In this document: positions 34,835 through 44,876 of the stretch, in pieces | How the letters are laid out: the number at the start of each line of letters is the position of its first letter | How positions within the stretch are numbered: position 1 is the first letter of the stretch | Source of the DNA: Blepharisma japonicum | Taxonomy: Eukaryota; Ciliophora; Heterotrichea; Heterotrichida; Blepharismidae | Length of the DNA stretch: 64,000 bases | NCBI GenBank assembly: GCA_949751835.1 | Contig: CATKHK010000001.1 | Span: 806,001-870,000 of the forward strand | Reading direction: 5' to 3' | Translations under genes and position numbers: made by a program | Notes under the pieces: model-generated | The model's database searches: none | Told to the model about the DNA's origin: nothing | The model's input: only the letters and a program-made list of their open reading frames with translations

Positions 34835-36469
34835 ATGCAGTGTTCCATTCAAGGTTGTTCCGATAAGGCAAAATCTTTCTGCAGCTGCAATGAGTCAAAT
34901 CAGTACTTCTGCGACTCCCATACAGACCTTCACTTAAAGTCCTCCTCCTCTTCTGATCACCAGCTTGAAAATCTATACACCCAGCCGGTATTCCAGACCA
35001 AGCAATCATTGTTGCTCCACATCGTCAAAAAAATCAACGATATCAAGAAGTCTAAATCCAAGTCCGTCGTGGACTCCAATCAAGAAATCCGTGAAATTCA
35101 GACCCACATGGAAAGTTCCTTGGAGAAATTTGATTCTGATATAAAGTCCTACTTAGACCTGATGACAGAAATCATATCAACTGAAGAAATCGTCAAAAAT
35201 GATAAATCATTTGTAAACACTCTCCTTCAGCTTTCAGAAGAAGATGCCGTAAGATTGCTGGACGAGTTTTATTCATCTTCACCAAAAACCCAAGACTTTT
35301 TGACCTCTTTGAACATTTCCAAAAATGTGCATACAGAAGTCTCAATCCCTGAAGAGACCAAAAATCATGAAAAAATGGACAGAATTTACATGGACGGCTG
35401 CTTTGACTTGATGCACTCAGGACACTTTAATGCAATCAGGCAGGCAAAATCATTAGGAAAAGTCTTGGTGGTCGGCGTTCACTCTGATGCAGAAATCACG
35501 AGGAATAAAGGCCCACCAGTGATGAATGAGCAAGAAAGATACCAGTTAGTTAGAGCTTGCAAGTGGGTTGACGAAGTTATGGAAGATGCTCCATATTCGC
35601 CCACAATTCAGCTTCTAGACTCTTTGAACTGCCAATATGCAGCTCATGGGGATGATTTGAGTATTAATGCAGATGGCTCTGACTGTATGTCAATATTAAA
35701 ACGGGCTGGAAGATGCAAAATTTTCAAAAGGACTGAAGGGATTTCGACAACCACTTTGGTTGGAAAATTATTATTAATGACCCGTGATGAACTGCTAAAT
35801 ATAGAACAGCCTCGAAAATCAAACGAAATTTCCTCAGTAAATGACTCCATCCAAGCACAGTTGGATAGGAAGTCAATTCTCACCACAAGTCGTAGGATAA
35901 GCGAATTTTCGAATAAAAAAGAACCAAAAAACAGTGACACTATTGTGTATATTGATGGAACATTCGACTTGTTCCACGCAGGACATGTAGAGACTTTGAG
36001 AAGAGCCAAAGAATTTGGGAATTATTTATTAGTAGGAATTCATGATGACCAGACAGTAAATCATTATAAGGGTTCAAATTACCCTATAATGTCACTCCAT
36101 GATAGAGTTATGTGCGTGCTCTCAATTAAATATGTCGATGAAGTTATAATTGGCGCACCTTGGGTTATTTCTAAAGAATTGCTGACTGGATTTAATATTA
36201 AATATGTGTGTGGAGGAACAGTGACTAAAGGGATTTCAGGAGCTTACCATTGGAGAAAAGGAAGCATTGAGGTAGATGATTGTGACCCATATCAGGTCCC
36301 GAAAGAAATGGGAATTTATAGGCAAATAGAAAGCGCGTTTGATTTGGACACAGATATCATCATTTCGAGAATTGTCAACAACAGACTGAAATTCCTATCA
36401 AAGTTTGAGAAGACGTCTCAGAGGGAGGCGAAGTATGTGGAGAACAAGGAATATATTCCAGAAGCCTAA
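34835..36469 (+). CDS. PCYT2: Ethanolamine-phosphate cytidylyltransferase with zinc-binding N-terminus
   Basis: A 544-residue protein with two cytidylyltransferase domains, the layout of ECT/PCYT2, which makes CDP-ethanolamine in the Kennedy pathway. Domain 1 (~184-315) has YMDGCFDLMHSGHF, GPPVMNEQERYQLVRACKWVDEV and RTEGISTTTL; domain 2 (~370-500) has YIDGTFDLFHAGHV and the YVDEVIIGAPW segment. The unusual part is the first ~160 residues: a Cys/His cluster (CSIQGCSDKAKSFCSC, then FCDSHTDLHL and DHQ) like a B-box zinc finger, then a coiled coil. ATG at 34835 is the only sensible start, and this extension is in frame without intron. B-boxes normally mediate protein contacts. The catalytic assignment is firm; the B-box reading is by spacing of Cys and His. 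Confidence 0.93.
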   Translation: MQCSIQGCSDKAKSFCSCNESNQYFCDSHTDLHLKSSSSSDHQLENLYTQPVFQTKQSLLLHIVKKINDIKKSKSKSVVDSNQEIREIQTHMESSLEKFDSDIKSYLDLMTEIISTEEIVKNDKSFVNTLLQLSEEDAVRLLDEFYSSSPKTQDFLTSLNISKNVHTEVSIPEETKNHEKMDRIYMDGCFDLMHSGHFNAIRQAKSLGKVLVVGVHSDAEITRNKGPPVMNEQERYQLVRACKWVDEVMEDAPYSPTIQLLDSLNCQYAAHGDDLSINADGSDCMSILKRAGRCKIFKRTEGISTTTLVGKLLLMTRDELLNIEQPRKSNEISSVNDSIQAQLDRKSILTTSRRISEFSNKKEPKNSDTIVYIDGTFDLFHAGHVETLRRAKEFGNYLLVGIHDDQTVNHYKGSNYPIMSLHDRVMCVLSIKYVDEVIIGAPWVISKELLTGFNIKYVCGGTVTKGISGAYHWRKGSIEVDDCDPYQVPKEMGIYRQIESAFDLDTDIIISRIVNNRLKFLSKFEKTSQREAKYVENKEYIPEA

Positions 36470-36671
36470 TAACTAATAAATTTCTAAGTGAAGAGTACTA
36501 TTAAAAATTTTCAAAGTCGTAGATAATTATTTAAAAAAAATTGATATAAACACAATAAGTCTTTACTAATTAAATCAACTTTAGTTTATACGTTTAACAA
36601 AAGAAATATTAAAGTAATGTTTCATTTTGAATTGTATCATTGAATTCGTATTGCCTCTAACCAGGCATTAG

Positions 36672-38786
36672 TTAAATTTGGCAGTCAAACACATCATCAT
36701 TAAGAGTCAAGTTATATTCTGTACTTGGGATTTCGCTAGAAAATATAATTGAGTCCCCAACACTTGGTGTCATATTTTCTGATCTTGAAATCATATGCTT
36801 TTTCACAAAATTTTTTCCAAATTGGAAAGGTTCTGGAAGCAGTTCATTTGGCAATTCAGAATCATGGGAAACTTCACCAAGTTCTTCTTCGATTAATGCC
36901 AAATTTGAAGCATTTGAGTACCTTGAAGAATTCATTTGGTATAATCTGGCTTTCATTATTAAGGAGTTTCTGTCTTGGAAATTAGCTAAATTTTCTTCAC
37001 GTCCAGGCAGATTTTTTGTATCGTATCTTCTGAATTGTTCTACTTCTGAAATTCTTTTTCTATACATTTTATTTTTTTCAGCGCTATTATCCCTTTTTAC
37101 AACTTTAGAAATTTGATATTTTCTATAATCAGCCTTCTTTATTATGTTTTTATGATCCACAATAAATACATATTTTTTACAGTCTCTAGCAGCATGCCCC
37201 ATTTCGGAACAAAAATAGCATCTGACTCCCAGTGCACATAAATCTCGCTCGCAATGCTTTGCTAAGAGATTCGTGATTTCTTCTTCAGAACGTCTAGTGC
37301 TTGTGAGCTGATTGAACTTATACCGCTTCAATTCAAAAAGCTCAGTATAAGTTTTCGCTTTAGCTGAGGCACATCTTTTCTTCTTCAGAAAAAAGCCAAT
37401 TTCCCCAAAATATTTCCCTTTAAAAAGGTCCCTAAAAGTTGATAAAGTTTTTTGGTCATAGATTTCTACAGATCCATTGAAAATTCAATAAATATTTCCC
37501 CCAATTTCTCCTTCTTTTATTATTAAATCTCCAGGTCCAAAAACTTGAATATCTAAAAAATGCACTAAGTATCTCAAAAAATAATGACTATAATTTCTGA
37601 ATGGAGCACTATTAAACAAGAAATAGCCTCTAGTTTTAATAAGGATTTCTTCTTTTAATGGTAAAGATAATGACTGTAAAATTTCAGTTTCGTCCAAAAT
37701 ATTCTCGTCAGCTATCCTTTCAAGATGCTCAATATATAAAAATACTCTAGATCGCAGACTGGATGGGATTTTGTTGTTGGTCATATAATATTTCATTCTT
37801 AATACTGCACTGCGAAAATATGATTGCTGCTCCCTGGACTTAGAAATGGCTTCACGAATTCCTTCAATTAAATAGCCATAAATAAGCCCTGACATATACA
37901 TTATAAGTAATATCAAAATTTTTTCTCTTGGGTCTGTAACTATTGATATATAGCCGACCGTTGCCATAGTCTCAAAAACATAAAAGAAATAAAAAAGCCA
38001 TTTGTCACTTCTAGGAATATCATATTTCGCCCATATTTCTGGAATGCTTTGGAATGCAAGGCGATGTGAAGCATAAATGATGCAGGACATCCAATGGGTC
38101 GCAAAAAAAGCAATTCCAAAAAATGTCAATATCCTCAGCAAAGCAATCAAAATTGGGTTAGGAAGCTCATCCATGATTTGATATAAGACTTTTTTTATTT
38201 TTACAAATCGTAAGAGACGTAATAATCAAAGGGTCTTTACAAAATATAGGGCATGGAATTCAAAAGGGTTTCCTCGAGTATCATCTTCCAGATCCATATA
38301 TGGCATGATATCTTCAAGTGGAATAGACGAAATTAAGTCCAAAGGAAACCAAGATTTAAAATATCTATTCCAAATTGATTTGTGGTCTGTAATTAAGCTG
38401 CCACCTAAATAAAAGCCTGTGTTCATATTCACCAAAATATCGAAGTAAAAAAAAGCTTCAATAAACTTGATTATAAAATTAAAGTGGCTTACACTTCCAT
38501 AGCTCAAAGCAAAAGGTAAAATAAAAGCTAAATATAAAACCTGAGAAATTCCGCAAAGGTCTCATAGCAATTTCCAATTACTGTCCGGTTTAAAAACTCT
38601 AACATTAAGATGTCACCTTTGTATGGCATGAGAATCTGGAAAATAAGAGCTTTTTAATGTTGAATCGGTCATGTTTTGTGTAGCGAATGTACTGGTCACG
38701 GCTCGTTTCAGTACGCTTTGAGCTATAGATGTGCTAGCTCAGCTCTTCCTTGTATTTTTTGATATTGTTCTTGTACTTTTATTCAT
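36672..38786 (-). CDS. Voltage-gated-type channel with CNBD and CCHC zinc knuckle
   Basis: A 704-residue channel continuous through TGA-Trp codons (for example 38226-38228, 37485-37487). Stop precedes the ATG at 38786. S1-S6 are visible: S1 near 78-105, S4 at ~180-200 (LLRLLRFVKIKKVLYQI), S5, pore and S6. The pore reads ETMATVGYISIVTD, so the third glycine of the potassium filter GYG is replaced by Ile. A C-linker leads to a cyclic-nucleotide-binding domain (~415-480) with FGPGDLIIKEGE, YFGEIGFFLKKKRCASAKA. At ~520-534 sits a CCHC zinc knuckle, CYFCSEMGHAARDC, followed by a basic and then acidic tail. The fold is that of CNG/HCN/EAG-type channels. Ion selectivity cannot be stated; the altered filter argues against strict K+ selectivity. 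Confidence 0.9.
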
Positions 38787-39343
38787 ATTTATGTTTTAAC
38801 AAAGAAACAGAATAAAGTTTCTTCAAATCTAAAAGTGATAGAAAAGGAAAAGAATATAAAGAAACTGCCTTTTTTTAAAAAAATTATTCGACAGAAAATG
38901 AATTTTTTTGGAGCTTTGAGGATTTTCTAATTTAGGCATTTTTGAATATATAATTTAGAGATGCTACAGTATTCAAGCTTAAAGCAGTCAAAAAAGAATC
39001 AAACAGTAAAATGTCGGAAATTCGGTTTCATTGCTATCATTTCATAAGGAAAAATTGGACAAATATTAATTATTTTTAACTTCAGAAAGGCTTAAAATGA
39101 GCAGCGATTACTGACGATTAATTAATATTTATTTATAAGTTAATTTAGACATTTTGATGTATATTATCTTTTCTCTATATCGATAAAATAACCTAAATTA
39201 TTGATATATAATTTTCACAATAAATTAAAATGACTGAAAAAAGCTCTAAATAATATTTCCAAAATAAATAAATTTTTTCAACACAATTTTCTTCTAAAAT
39301 ATTCATTTATTCACAAATAATATTTCTAAATCGCTTATTTAGC
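38787..39343. other. Intergenic region, no gene seen
   Basis: About 557 nt, strongly AT-rich, upstream of the channel gene and downstream of the mL49 gene. No open frame longer than chance and no RNA gene recognised. Confidence 0.5.
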
Positions 39344-39799
39344 TTAAAATCCTAACTTCCTCAGCCATAGCTTGACACTCTCAGAATGTAATCCTTTCAC
39401 CTCAATTCTTCCGTTTTTCTCATATATTGGTGAGTTACTTACTATTTTTTGCAGCTCAGTCTTGAATTCTTCGACATCTCCCAGAATTTTTCTAATAATT
39501 GTCAATTTTCTTGATCTATCATTTCTAAACTCAGTGTATACTGGCAAATTCCCAGTCCATGTTCTTGAAATTTGAAAAGGAATTGCATTTGTGCCTCCCA
39601 GTGGAGTATTCCAAGTGGTATCTGGGCTTGGCAATTCTTGAAGTTTGTATTTTAATGGCATTAAAGGTTTAGTCAATTGGTTGTGGATTTCAAGGACTTT
39701 TGGATGCGTGCGCATTTTATCGCTTACTTTTGGAGGCTTAAAATTCACAAATTCTTCAGCTGCTTTCTTTAGGACTTTAAACCCTTTCGTTCTTCCCAT
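39344..39799 (-). CDS. MRPL49: Mitochondrial ribosomal protein mL49 (Img2 family)
   Basis: A 151-residue protein from ATG at 39799 to TAA at 39344. The C-terminal ~85 residues match the Img2/mL49 domain: GNLPVYTEF, RSRKLTIIRKILGDVEEFK, ELQKIV, then GRIEVKGLHSE and the closing VKLWLRKLGF. mL49 is a structural protein of the mitochondrial large ribosomal subunit. The N-terminus (MGRTKGFKVLKKAAEEF) is basic and amphipathic, which suits import. It lies 44 nt from the stop of the next upstream gene. No intron or TGA is needed. Confidence 0.9.
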   Translation of the reverse strand: MGRTKGFKVLKKAAEEFVNFKPPKVSDKMRTHPKVLEIHNQLTKPLMPLKYKLQELPSPDTTWNTPLGGTNAIPFQISRTWTGNLPVYTEFRNDRSRKLTIIRKILGDVEEFKTELQKIVSNSPIYEKNGRIEVKGLHSESVKLWLRKLGF

Positions 39800-39843
39800 T
39801 TTTTAATAAATTTCAGCTTAAAGAATTATTTTTATAAATAAAC

Positions 39844-41355
39844 TTAATATTTAGGCAACTTTTCTATTTTTTCTAAAAGCTTATGCATTTGTTCAGTCAT
39901 ATTTCCTTTTCTTTGAGTCTCATCTTCCACAAATGATATTAATTTGTCAATATTTGCAAGAAAATTATGCTCATACATGATAAGGGAAAGTGTAGCGTTT
40001 CTAATAAGCTTCAATTGCTCTTCTCTCATATCACTAATAAATGGTAAAGGAAGCTCTCTTTCTGTGAAGTCTTGTGTGTTATCAAGCGATAATTGAATTT
40101 CTGATACACTTCTTGCATTTTTTACAAGACTTATGTCTGACCGCTGTGTCGCGTTATCATAATCAGTTTCTGCTGAATAAATTTGCTTCATGCAAAAATT
40201 TCCCCATGTTTTGCTTCTAAATTTAGGGTGATTTCATATACTAAGTCCTATTGAAAAAACAGACACAATTATTAGTATAAGAAATAGCCATTGGGCTATC
40301 CTTGCATCGATCGATGGTTGTTTTCGAATAGCTTGATCTACAAAAAGATTATATTTTTCTGTTAAATCTGTAGGAGCATTTGTCATAGTAAAATCAGCAA
40401 AAGCTTTATTAATTTTTTTGACATCAGCAGAAGACACTCCTTGTCCAATTGCCGCTGCAAATCTATAAGGTAAAAATGGGCTGCTTGGCAGCACATAGTC
40501 TGAATATTGATCAGCTTTATAAGCAAGAAAGCAGTGGTCTGAAATTATCCCTAAAACAGTTTTATTTTTTAGGGATTCCAATGCATTATCAAAATTGTCA
40601 TAAAAATTATCATCAAAGACATAATAGTAAAACGCATACTCCCCAGCTATATCTTGATAATTTGGGTCCACAATAACAAGTTCTCCTACCACGTCAGCAT
40701 AACTGACTACAAAAGATTGTAGTTCTTCATATGTTGTTATAACATAAGAAGTTATATACCCATAAAACATCATACTCATAGCAATTCCTATGGCGCAGCT
40801 TAATACTTTTCCTACTCCTTTATCATCTACGTCATTTCTTAGCATTCAGCTTGAATAAGAATTCCATATAAATTCAATTAAACTATCAAAATCAGATAGC
40901 CCTGGCATTAATTTTCCATGAATGATAGTTGCATATCCCCAGCTTATAAATCCTAAAATTAGTGGAGTAATTAGTAATAAAATCCAAATTTCTATAGCAA
41001 AAACTTTAAAAAGCTTCCATGGGCTGCCTTTTTCTTGTTTGTTTACTAGAACATTTAGCCCTGATGTCATTGTTGGGTAGGAGAATGATATTCCTTTTTC
41101 CAGTCAGGTAGAAGTGATAGGGATGCCTCCTATTGCAATTACATCATCTGATAGTAAAGAATTTTGAGTAGCATCAGCTGATGTTTCACAGGATAGCGAA
41201 AAATCAGTATTTTCTACTAAATTGTTCTTTGTAAATGATTGTAATAAAAATTCTACTTCGTAGCCTGTACGGTCACAAGATGAAAGAGGATAGTTGTCTC
41301 GGACAATAACTTTGAAACCACTTGCTAAGGAGAGAAGTAATAAATATAAAACCAT
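39844..41355 (-). CDS. Ionotropic glutamate receptor-like channel
   Basis: A 503-residue membrane protein, continuous from ATG at 41355 to TAA at 39844 through TGA-Trp codons at 41104, 40846 and 40234. It starts with a signal peptide (MVLYLLLLSLASG). Ligand-binding half S1 (to ~105) ends in ISFSYPTMTSGLNVLV, typical of this family. TM1 (FAIEIWILLLITPLILGFI), a pore segment (LIEFIWNSYSSW), M3 (GKVLSCAIGIAMSMMFYGYI), half S2 (~215-340) and a last helix (QWLFLILIIVSVFSIGLSI) follow, then a ~140-residue cytoplasmic tail. M3 lacks the animal SYTANLAAF gate. It has no amino-terminal LIVBP domain, as in prokaryotic receptors. Ligand and ion choice are unknown. An animal-type neurotransmitter role is not implied. 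Confidence 0.8.
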
Positions 41356-41434
41356 TTTATTTGGCGTTACCTAGAACCAATTTTTTAATGCAGATTCTTT
41401 TGGAATAATGCTTGAAGAAAGTAGATATTTATTA

Positions 41435-42346
41435 TTAAGGATCTAGCCTAAATAATGTGCAGGAGTTCAAATAAGAAGCTTCTGCTAGCTCGCTTTCTTC
41501 AATTCCTTTAATTGCGGCTACAGCTTCTAATACTTGTCTAAATAAATTTTACATTGTATTGCATGGCTCATTTCTTCCTCTAACCAAACAATTAGGGTCT
41601 TTTTTTTCTTTGTTTTTTGATTGAAAATGGGTTTTTACGTACTGATAAGCTGGGCTTGATTTTCTAATTTCACAGTATGGGCAGTCTGTTTCTAGCATAA
41701 TTTTCTGAATAGGGATATGTCTTACAACTTCAATATTTTCTAGCGTTTTAAGAGAGCAACCATTAATCCCTATATATAAGTCCATATCAAGCAGCTGCTG
41801 TAATTCATCTAAAGACCCAGTAAAAGAGTGCACGACACCTCCTGAAATTCTGTCTCTATTAGTCCTCATTAAATTTATGAAATCATCCCCTGTGTTTCTG
41901 TTGTGTAAATACATAGGAAGCCTCGTTTTTTCAGCTAACTCAAAATGTTTAGGAAAAGCAGCTAATTGGCAATTTCTATCGCTAAAATTCAACCGATCAT
42001 AATCAAGGCCGCATTCCCCGACAGCTACACATTTGGGTCCGCATTCTCTTATTAATTCTTCGAATTTCTCAAAATTATCAGTAGGATCCACAGTCTGATT
42101 ATATTTTACATTTGCGTAGCAAGGATGCACCCCAATGCAGCAATAAGCATTTTCATTATGTAAAGAAGTCTGATATGCGTGACGTGATTCTTGTAAATTA
42201 AGACCTGCAAGTAGAAATTTTGAGACTCCAACATTTCGTGCTCGCTCGAAAACTCGTTCTAAGTCATGTGCAAAGCTTTTGTCTGAGAGATTTGCAGCAA
42301 TATCAAATAGTCTTACAGTCTATTTTATATGTACCCTAGTAACCAT
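41435..42346 (-). CDS. TatD-family DNase (TATDN1-like)
   Basis: A 293-residue metal-dependent nuclease of the amidohydrolase fold, built from three exons. The first exon codes only MVTR; intron 42320-42334 joins it to TVRLFDIAANLSDKSF, the normal TatD opening. The body has GVHPCYA, CVAVGECGLDYDR, QLAAFPKHFELAEKTRLPMYLHNR split over ~20 residues, GVVHSFTGSLDEL, YIGINGCSLKT and the metal-ligand motif MLETDCPY. Intron 41538-41552 joins GRNEPCNT to QVLEAVAAIKGIEESELAE, the normal C-terminal helix. Family members are 3'-5' exonucleases used in DNA repair and apoptotic DNA breakdown. All expected ligands look present, so it should be active. Confidence 0.93.
41538..41552 (-). other. 15-nt intron
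   Basis: GTAAAATTTATTTAG on the minus strand, with an in-frame TAA. Removal extends TatD from NEPCNT into its conserved C-terminal helix. Confidence 0.9.
42320..42334 (-). other. 15-nt intron after a 12-nt first coding exon
   Basis: GTACATATAAAATAG on the minus strand. It separates ATG plus three codons from the rest of the TatD gene. Confidence 0.8.
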
Positions 42347-43227
42347 ATTTTAGATTATAAGGTAAGGTAGGTTTATGTAAGCATCTCAATTATAAGCAGT
42401 AAGGGAAAATATTTTTATTTTATAGAGAAATTAAGCAGATAATAATGATGTGTATTTTTGGGATCGAAAAATATTAGATGATAGAATAAAAATTAAAATA
42501 AAATACAAGGAAAATCAGGGTCAAAAATTAAGCAAAAAAATGAATTTAAAGAGCTGAAAATAAGCTTAATTAAAATGTGTAAAATTCTTACTCTAGATAG
42601 CCAATTTTTAAATAAAATTAATAGAAGAAACCAATATTTTTGGCAAGTGTTATTATTTATTAATCATAAGTGAATTATTTCAAAGACGGTCTCCTAGAAG
42701 GTAGAGTAATTTTAGTATCAAGCTTAAATTGGTTAAATTATAAAAAGAGAGTGGTAAATAATGATTAAAATGGCACAAACTTATACGCTGGTCTGGTTCC
42801 TGATAGCCATTGCTATCCGGGAGACGGGGCTAGCTACACTAATGCACGCAAATCAATGCATAGCAACATTCAAAATATTCAATTAAAAATTATTTATCAA
42901 GCTGTTATAAAGAAATTCCTTATACAGTCTTTATTCTATCTGAAATTCTAAACTTAGCTCAAGCAAGGCTATTTTTCTTTAAGAAGTCTTATTTCTATGG
43001 TTAAACGATGTTTATCTTTAGAATGGCTGGCTTAATTCACGCTATCTGCATGATTAACTTCATCCTTCTTATCCAAACAATTTTTATCAGCCCAAACCTC
43101 AAATAAATACCTATATCCTTATCTTTGTATTAGCCTATTCTATTCTTTCTAATTTTCACTTTTTTCTTTGTAATCGCTATATTTCTCATCCTCGAATCTT
43201 TTATGATTTAAAATTTAACTTAATAAT
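42347..43227. other. Long gene-free region with one GC-richer element
   Basis: About 880 nt without a supportable protein gene on either strand. Most of it is AT-rich; 42775-42868 is distinctly richer in G and C and forms hairpins (separate entry). A weaker hairpin of TCTCC...GGTAGA type lies near 42690-42705. No tRNA is recognised. Confidence 0.5.
42775..42868 (+). ncRNA. Candidate structured RNA (possibly H/ACA-like), unproven
   Basis: A GC-richer island inside AT-rich DNA. Hairpin 1: GATAGC (42802-42807) pairs with GCTATC (42812-42817) across loop CATT, extended outward by TTCC with GGGA around one mismatch. Hairpin 2: ATGCA (42842-42846) pairs with TGCAT (42857-42861). Between them ACACTA (42836-42841) fits the H-box pattern ANANNA, and ACA stands at 42866-42868. 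That order recalls an H/ACA guide RNA, but hairpin 2 is much too short for the class and both boxes can occur by chance. The strand is chosen only from this box order. No match to U1-U6, SRP RNA or a tRNA was recognised. Confidence 0.2.
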
Positions 43228-43653
43228 TTACAAAAAGTTTTCTGCAAGATATCTCAGCATATTCGGAGGAATTCTAAAAATCCCTTCCTTTTTCCCTTTA
43301 TTCAAACGAACAATCCATAGGAAACCCTTTCGTCTTTCCCAAGGTAAGTTCGCTTTTACTTCTTTCAAAATATACTCATGCACTGCTACAAACTCCAGGT
43401 TTGAATTTCTCAACAATTTTGCAATTTGTACTGGAGAGACACTGCAACTAAATAAAAATTACTTTGAATACGGATTTGTGAAGATTTTTATACCTTCTAT
43501 TTCTATAACGACTTTTAGCGCTGGCAAATTTGCGTAAGCTATGCTGAAATCTATGAAGAGATGCGCTTTCCCTTCATTTTTTCAATATTTGTAGTATTTT
43601 TCTATGACTTTTGAGTCAGTTTCAGTTCTAAGTTGTTCAGCTATAGTGCTCAT
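43228..43653 (-). CDS. Small orphan protein, two exons (136 aa)
   Basis: ATG at 43653, TAA at 43228. The model needs one 15-nt intron (43448-43462) and one TGA-Trp codon in YYKYWKNEG. The protein reads as an alpha/beta fold: helix-rich start (MSTIAEQLRTETDSKVIEKYY), a hydrophobic strand-rich middle (HLFIDFSIAYANLPALKVVIEIEG), a Ser/Cys turn at the splice junction, then ILKEVKANLPWERRKGFLWIV and a C-terminal helix ending RYLAENFL. I do not recognise a family. The need for both an intron and a recoded Trp, giving one coherent sequence, supports a real gene. Confidence 0.65.
43448..43462 (-). other. 15-nt intron
   Basis: GTAATTTTTATTTAG on the minus strand, with an in-frame TAA. Removal joins FTNPYSN to CSVSPVQIAKLL. 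Confidence 0.8.
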
Positions 43654-43742
43654 TTAAATTTTTACAGTTAAACCAATTTCGCATGTTACATACCTTTGCT
43701 TTTACTCACATTACGCCTGTATACTAATAACAAAAAATTAAT

Positions 43743-44876
43743 TTAATTATGCATTAATCTTTGTGATTTTTTCATATAAAATTCAAAGGCTTTTTGAAGC
43801 CCAAAAGTCCTCCTATTTAAGTCCCTGACATCGTCCACCTCTGCTAAATCTTTCAAATAGTGCATTAATTTCAATAATTCTCTATCATCTTTATCATCAT
43901 GCCACGCTTTAATAGGAATTCCATTATCAATCTGATTTCCAAAGCTATAAATAGAGTTATCAATGATAACAGTATTCGACAGACTTCTACCTACCAAAAT
44001 ACTTAAATCTTTAACCCGAAGCCCATTTACCAATAAACAATTTTCTCTGTACAGCCTATGACTTATATACTTTTTCGTCGGATCTAATAAGTCAATAACA
44101 GGGTCTGCATAATTTCTGGTACTTGCAGTAAAAATCATTACTTCAAACATCCGACTTGCCATCCTTAATATATCACTTGCATAAGGACGGATATTTACTC
44201 CCGCTGTCACTGTGATGCCTAACGGGATTTGCAACTTTTTGTCAGGGTTCTTTAAATTCACCGAACAAAAAATAAGAGTTTCGTCAAGGTCAAAAATTAC
44301 CGTTTTTTGGTGCTGGGTAAGTCTTGGCAAATTTATTTGCAAAGAATGGTATTCACTATAGGAAGGCTGTGGAGAAGTTTTAACGAGCTTTAACAGGTAA
44401 AATGGGTCAACAGTGCTTGGTTTTCCAGAATCTATCTGGACGTCGTTTTCAATGGTTTGATTTTTTTGCAATTTTTCGTTATATTTCGATATAATGTCCA
44501 GTCTTTCTAATGATTGTCCTACTGTGCTACGATTGGCAATATTTGGAAGACTTGGGGTAGCCCTAGTCAATAAATGTTGGTCATGGTTTGAAATTTCTTC
44601 AAGCTTTCTATGAAAATTAACCCCAGGTAATAGGCTGATCTTATCAAAGTGATGCCTAGGAGAAATCTGATTTAGTGACGCTAAATTCGCTGTTGATTTT
44701 CAATGCATTTTCTTTTTGTTAGCTGTTTTAGGCCGAAAAGTCCCTGGAGAAGATGTAAAATCTACACTTGATGACTTAGAAGGCACAGGAGTTTCAGCAA
44801 AAAGTTTGGTCGCTGGAAATGAGAGTTTGTTATGGTCAAAACTAATGAGGATTTTTTTATGCAAATTGTCAGACAT
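43743..44876 (-). CDS. SCP/NIF-type (FCP1-homology) phosphatase
   Basis: A 377-residue protein from ATG at 44876 to TAA at 43743, with one TGA-Trp in MHWKSTANL. The first ~170 residues are Ser/Pro/Lys-rich and probably disordered. The HAD-type phosphatase core starts with VIFDLDETLIFCS (~187), which holds the catalytic Asp pair, and continues with NIRPYASDILRMASRMFEVMIFTAS (longer run split here: RPYASDIL, FEVMIFTAS), SHRLYRENCL, KDLSILVGRSLSNTVIIDNS and AWHDDKDDREL. These are the standard FCPH blocks of small CTD phosphatases. Ciliate members are numerous and their substrates are unknown; it need not act on RNA polymerase II. It starts 19 nt after the stop of the upstream gene on the same strand. 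Confidence 0.9.

Noticed and set aside
42775-42868. tRNA gene
   Set aside because: No T-arm GGTTCGA-type sequence, no cloverleaf and no anticodon stem could be laid out on either strand.
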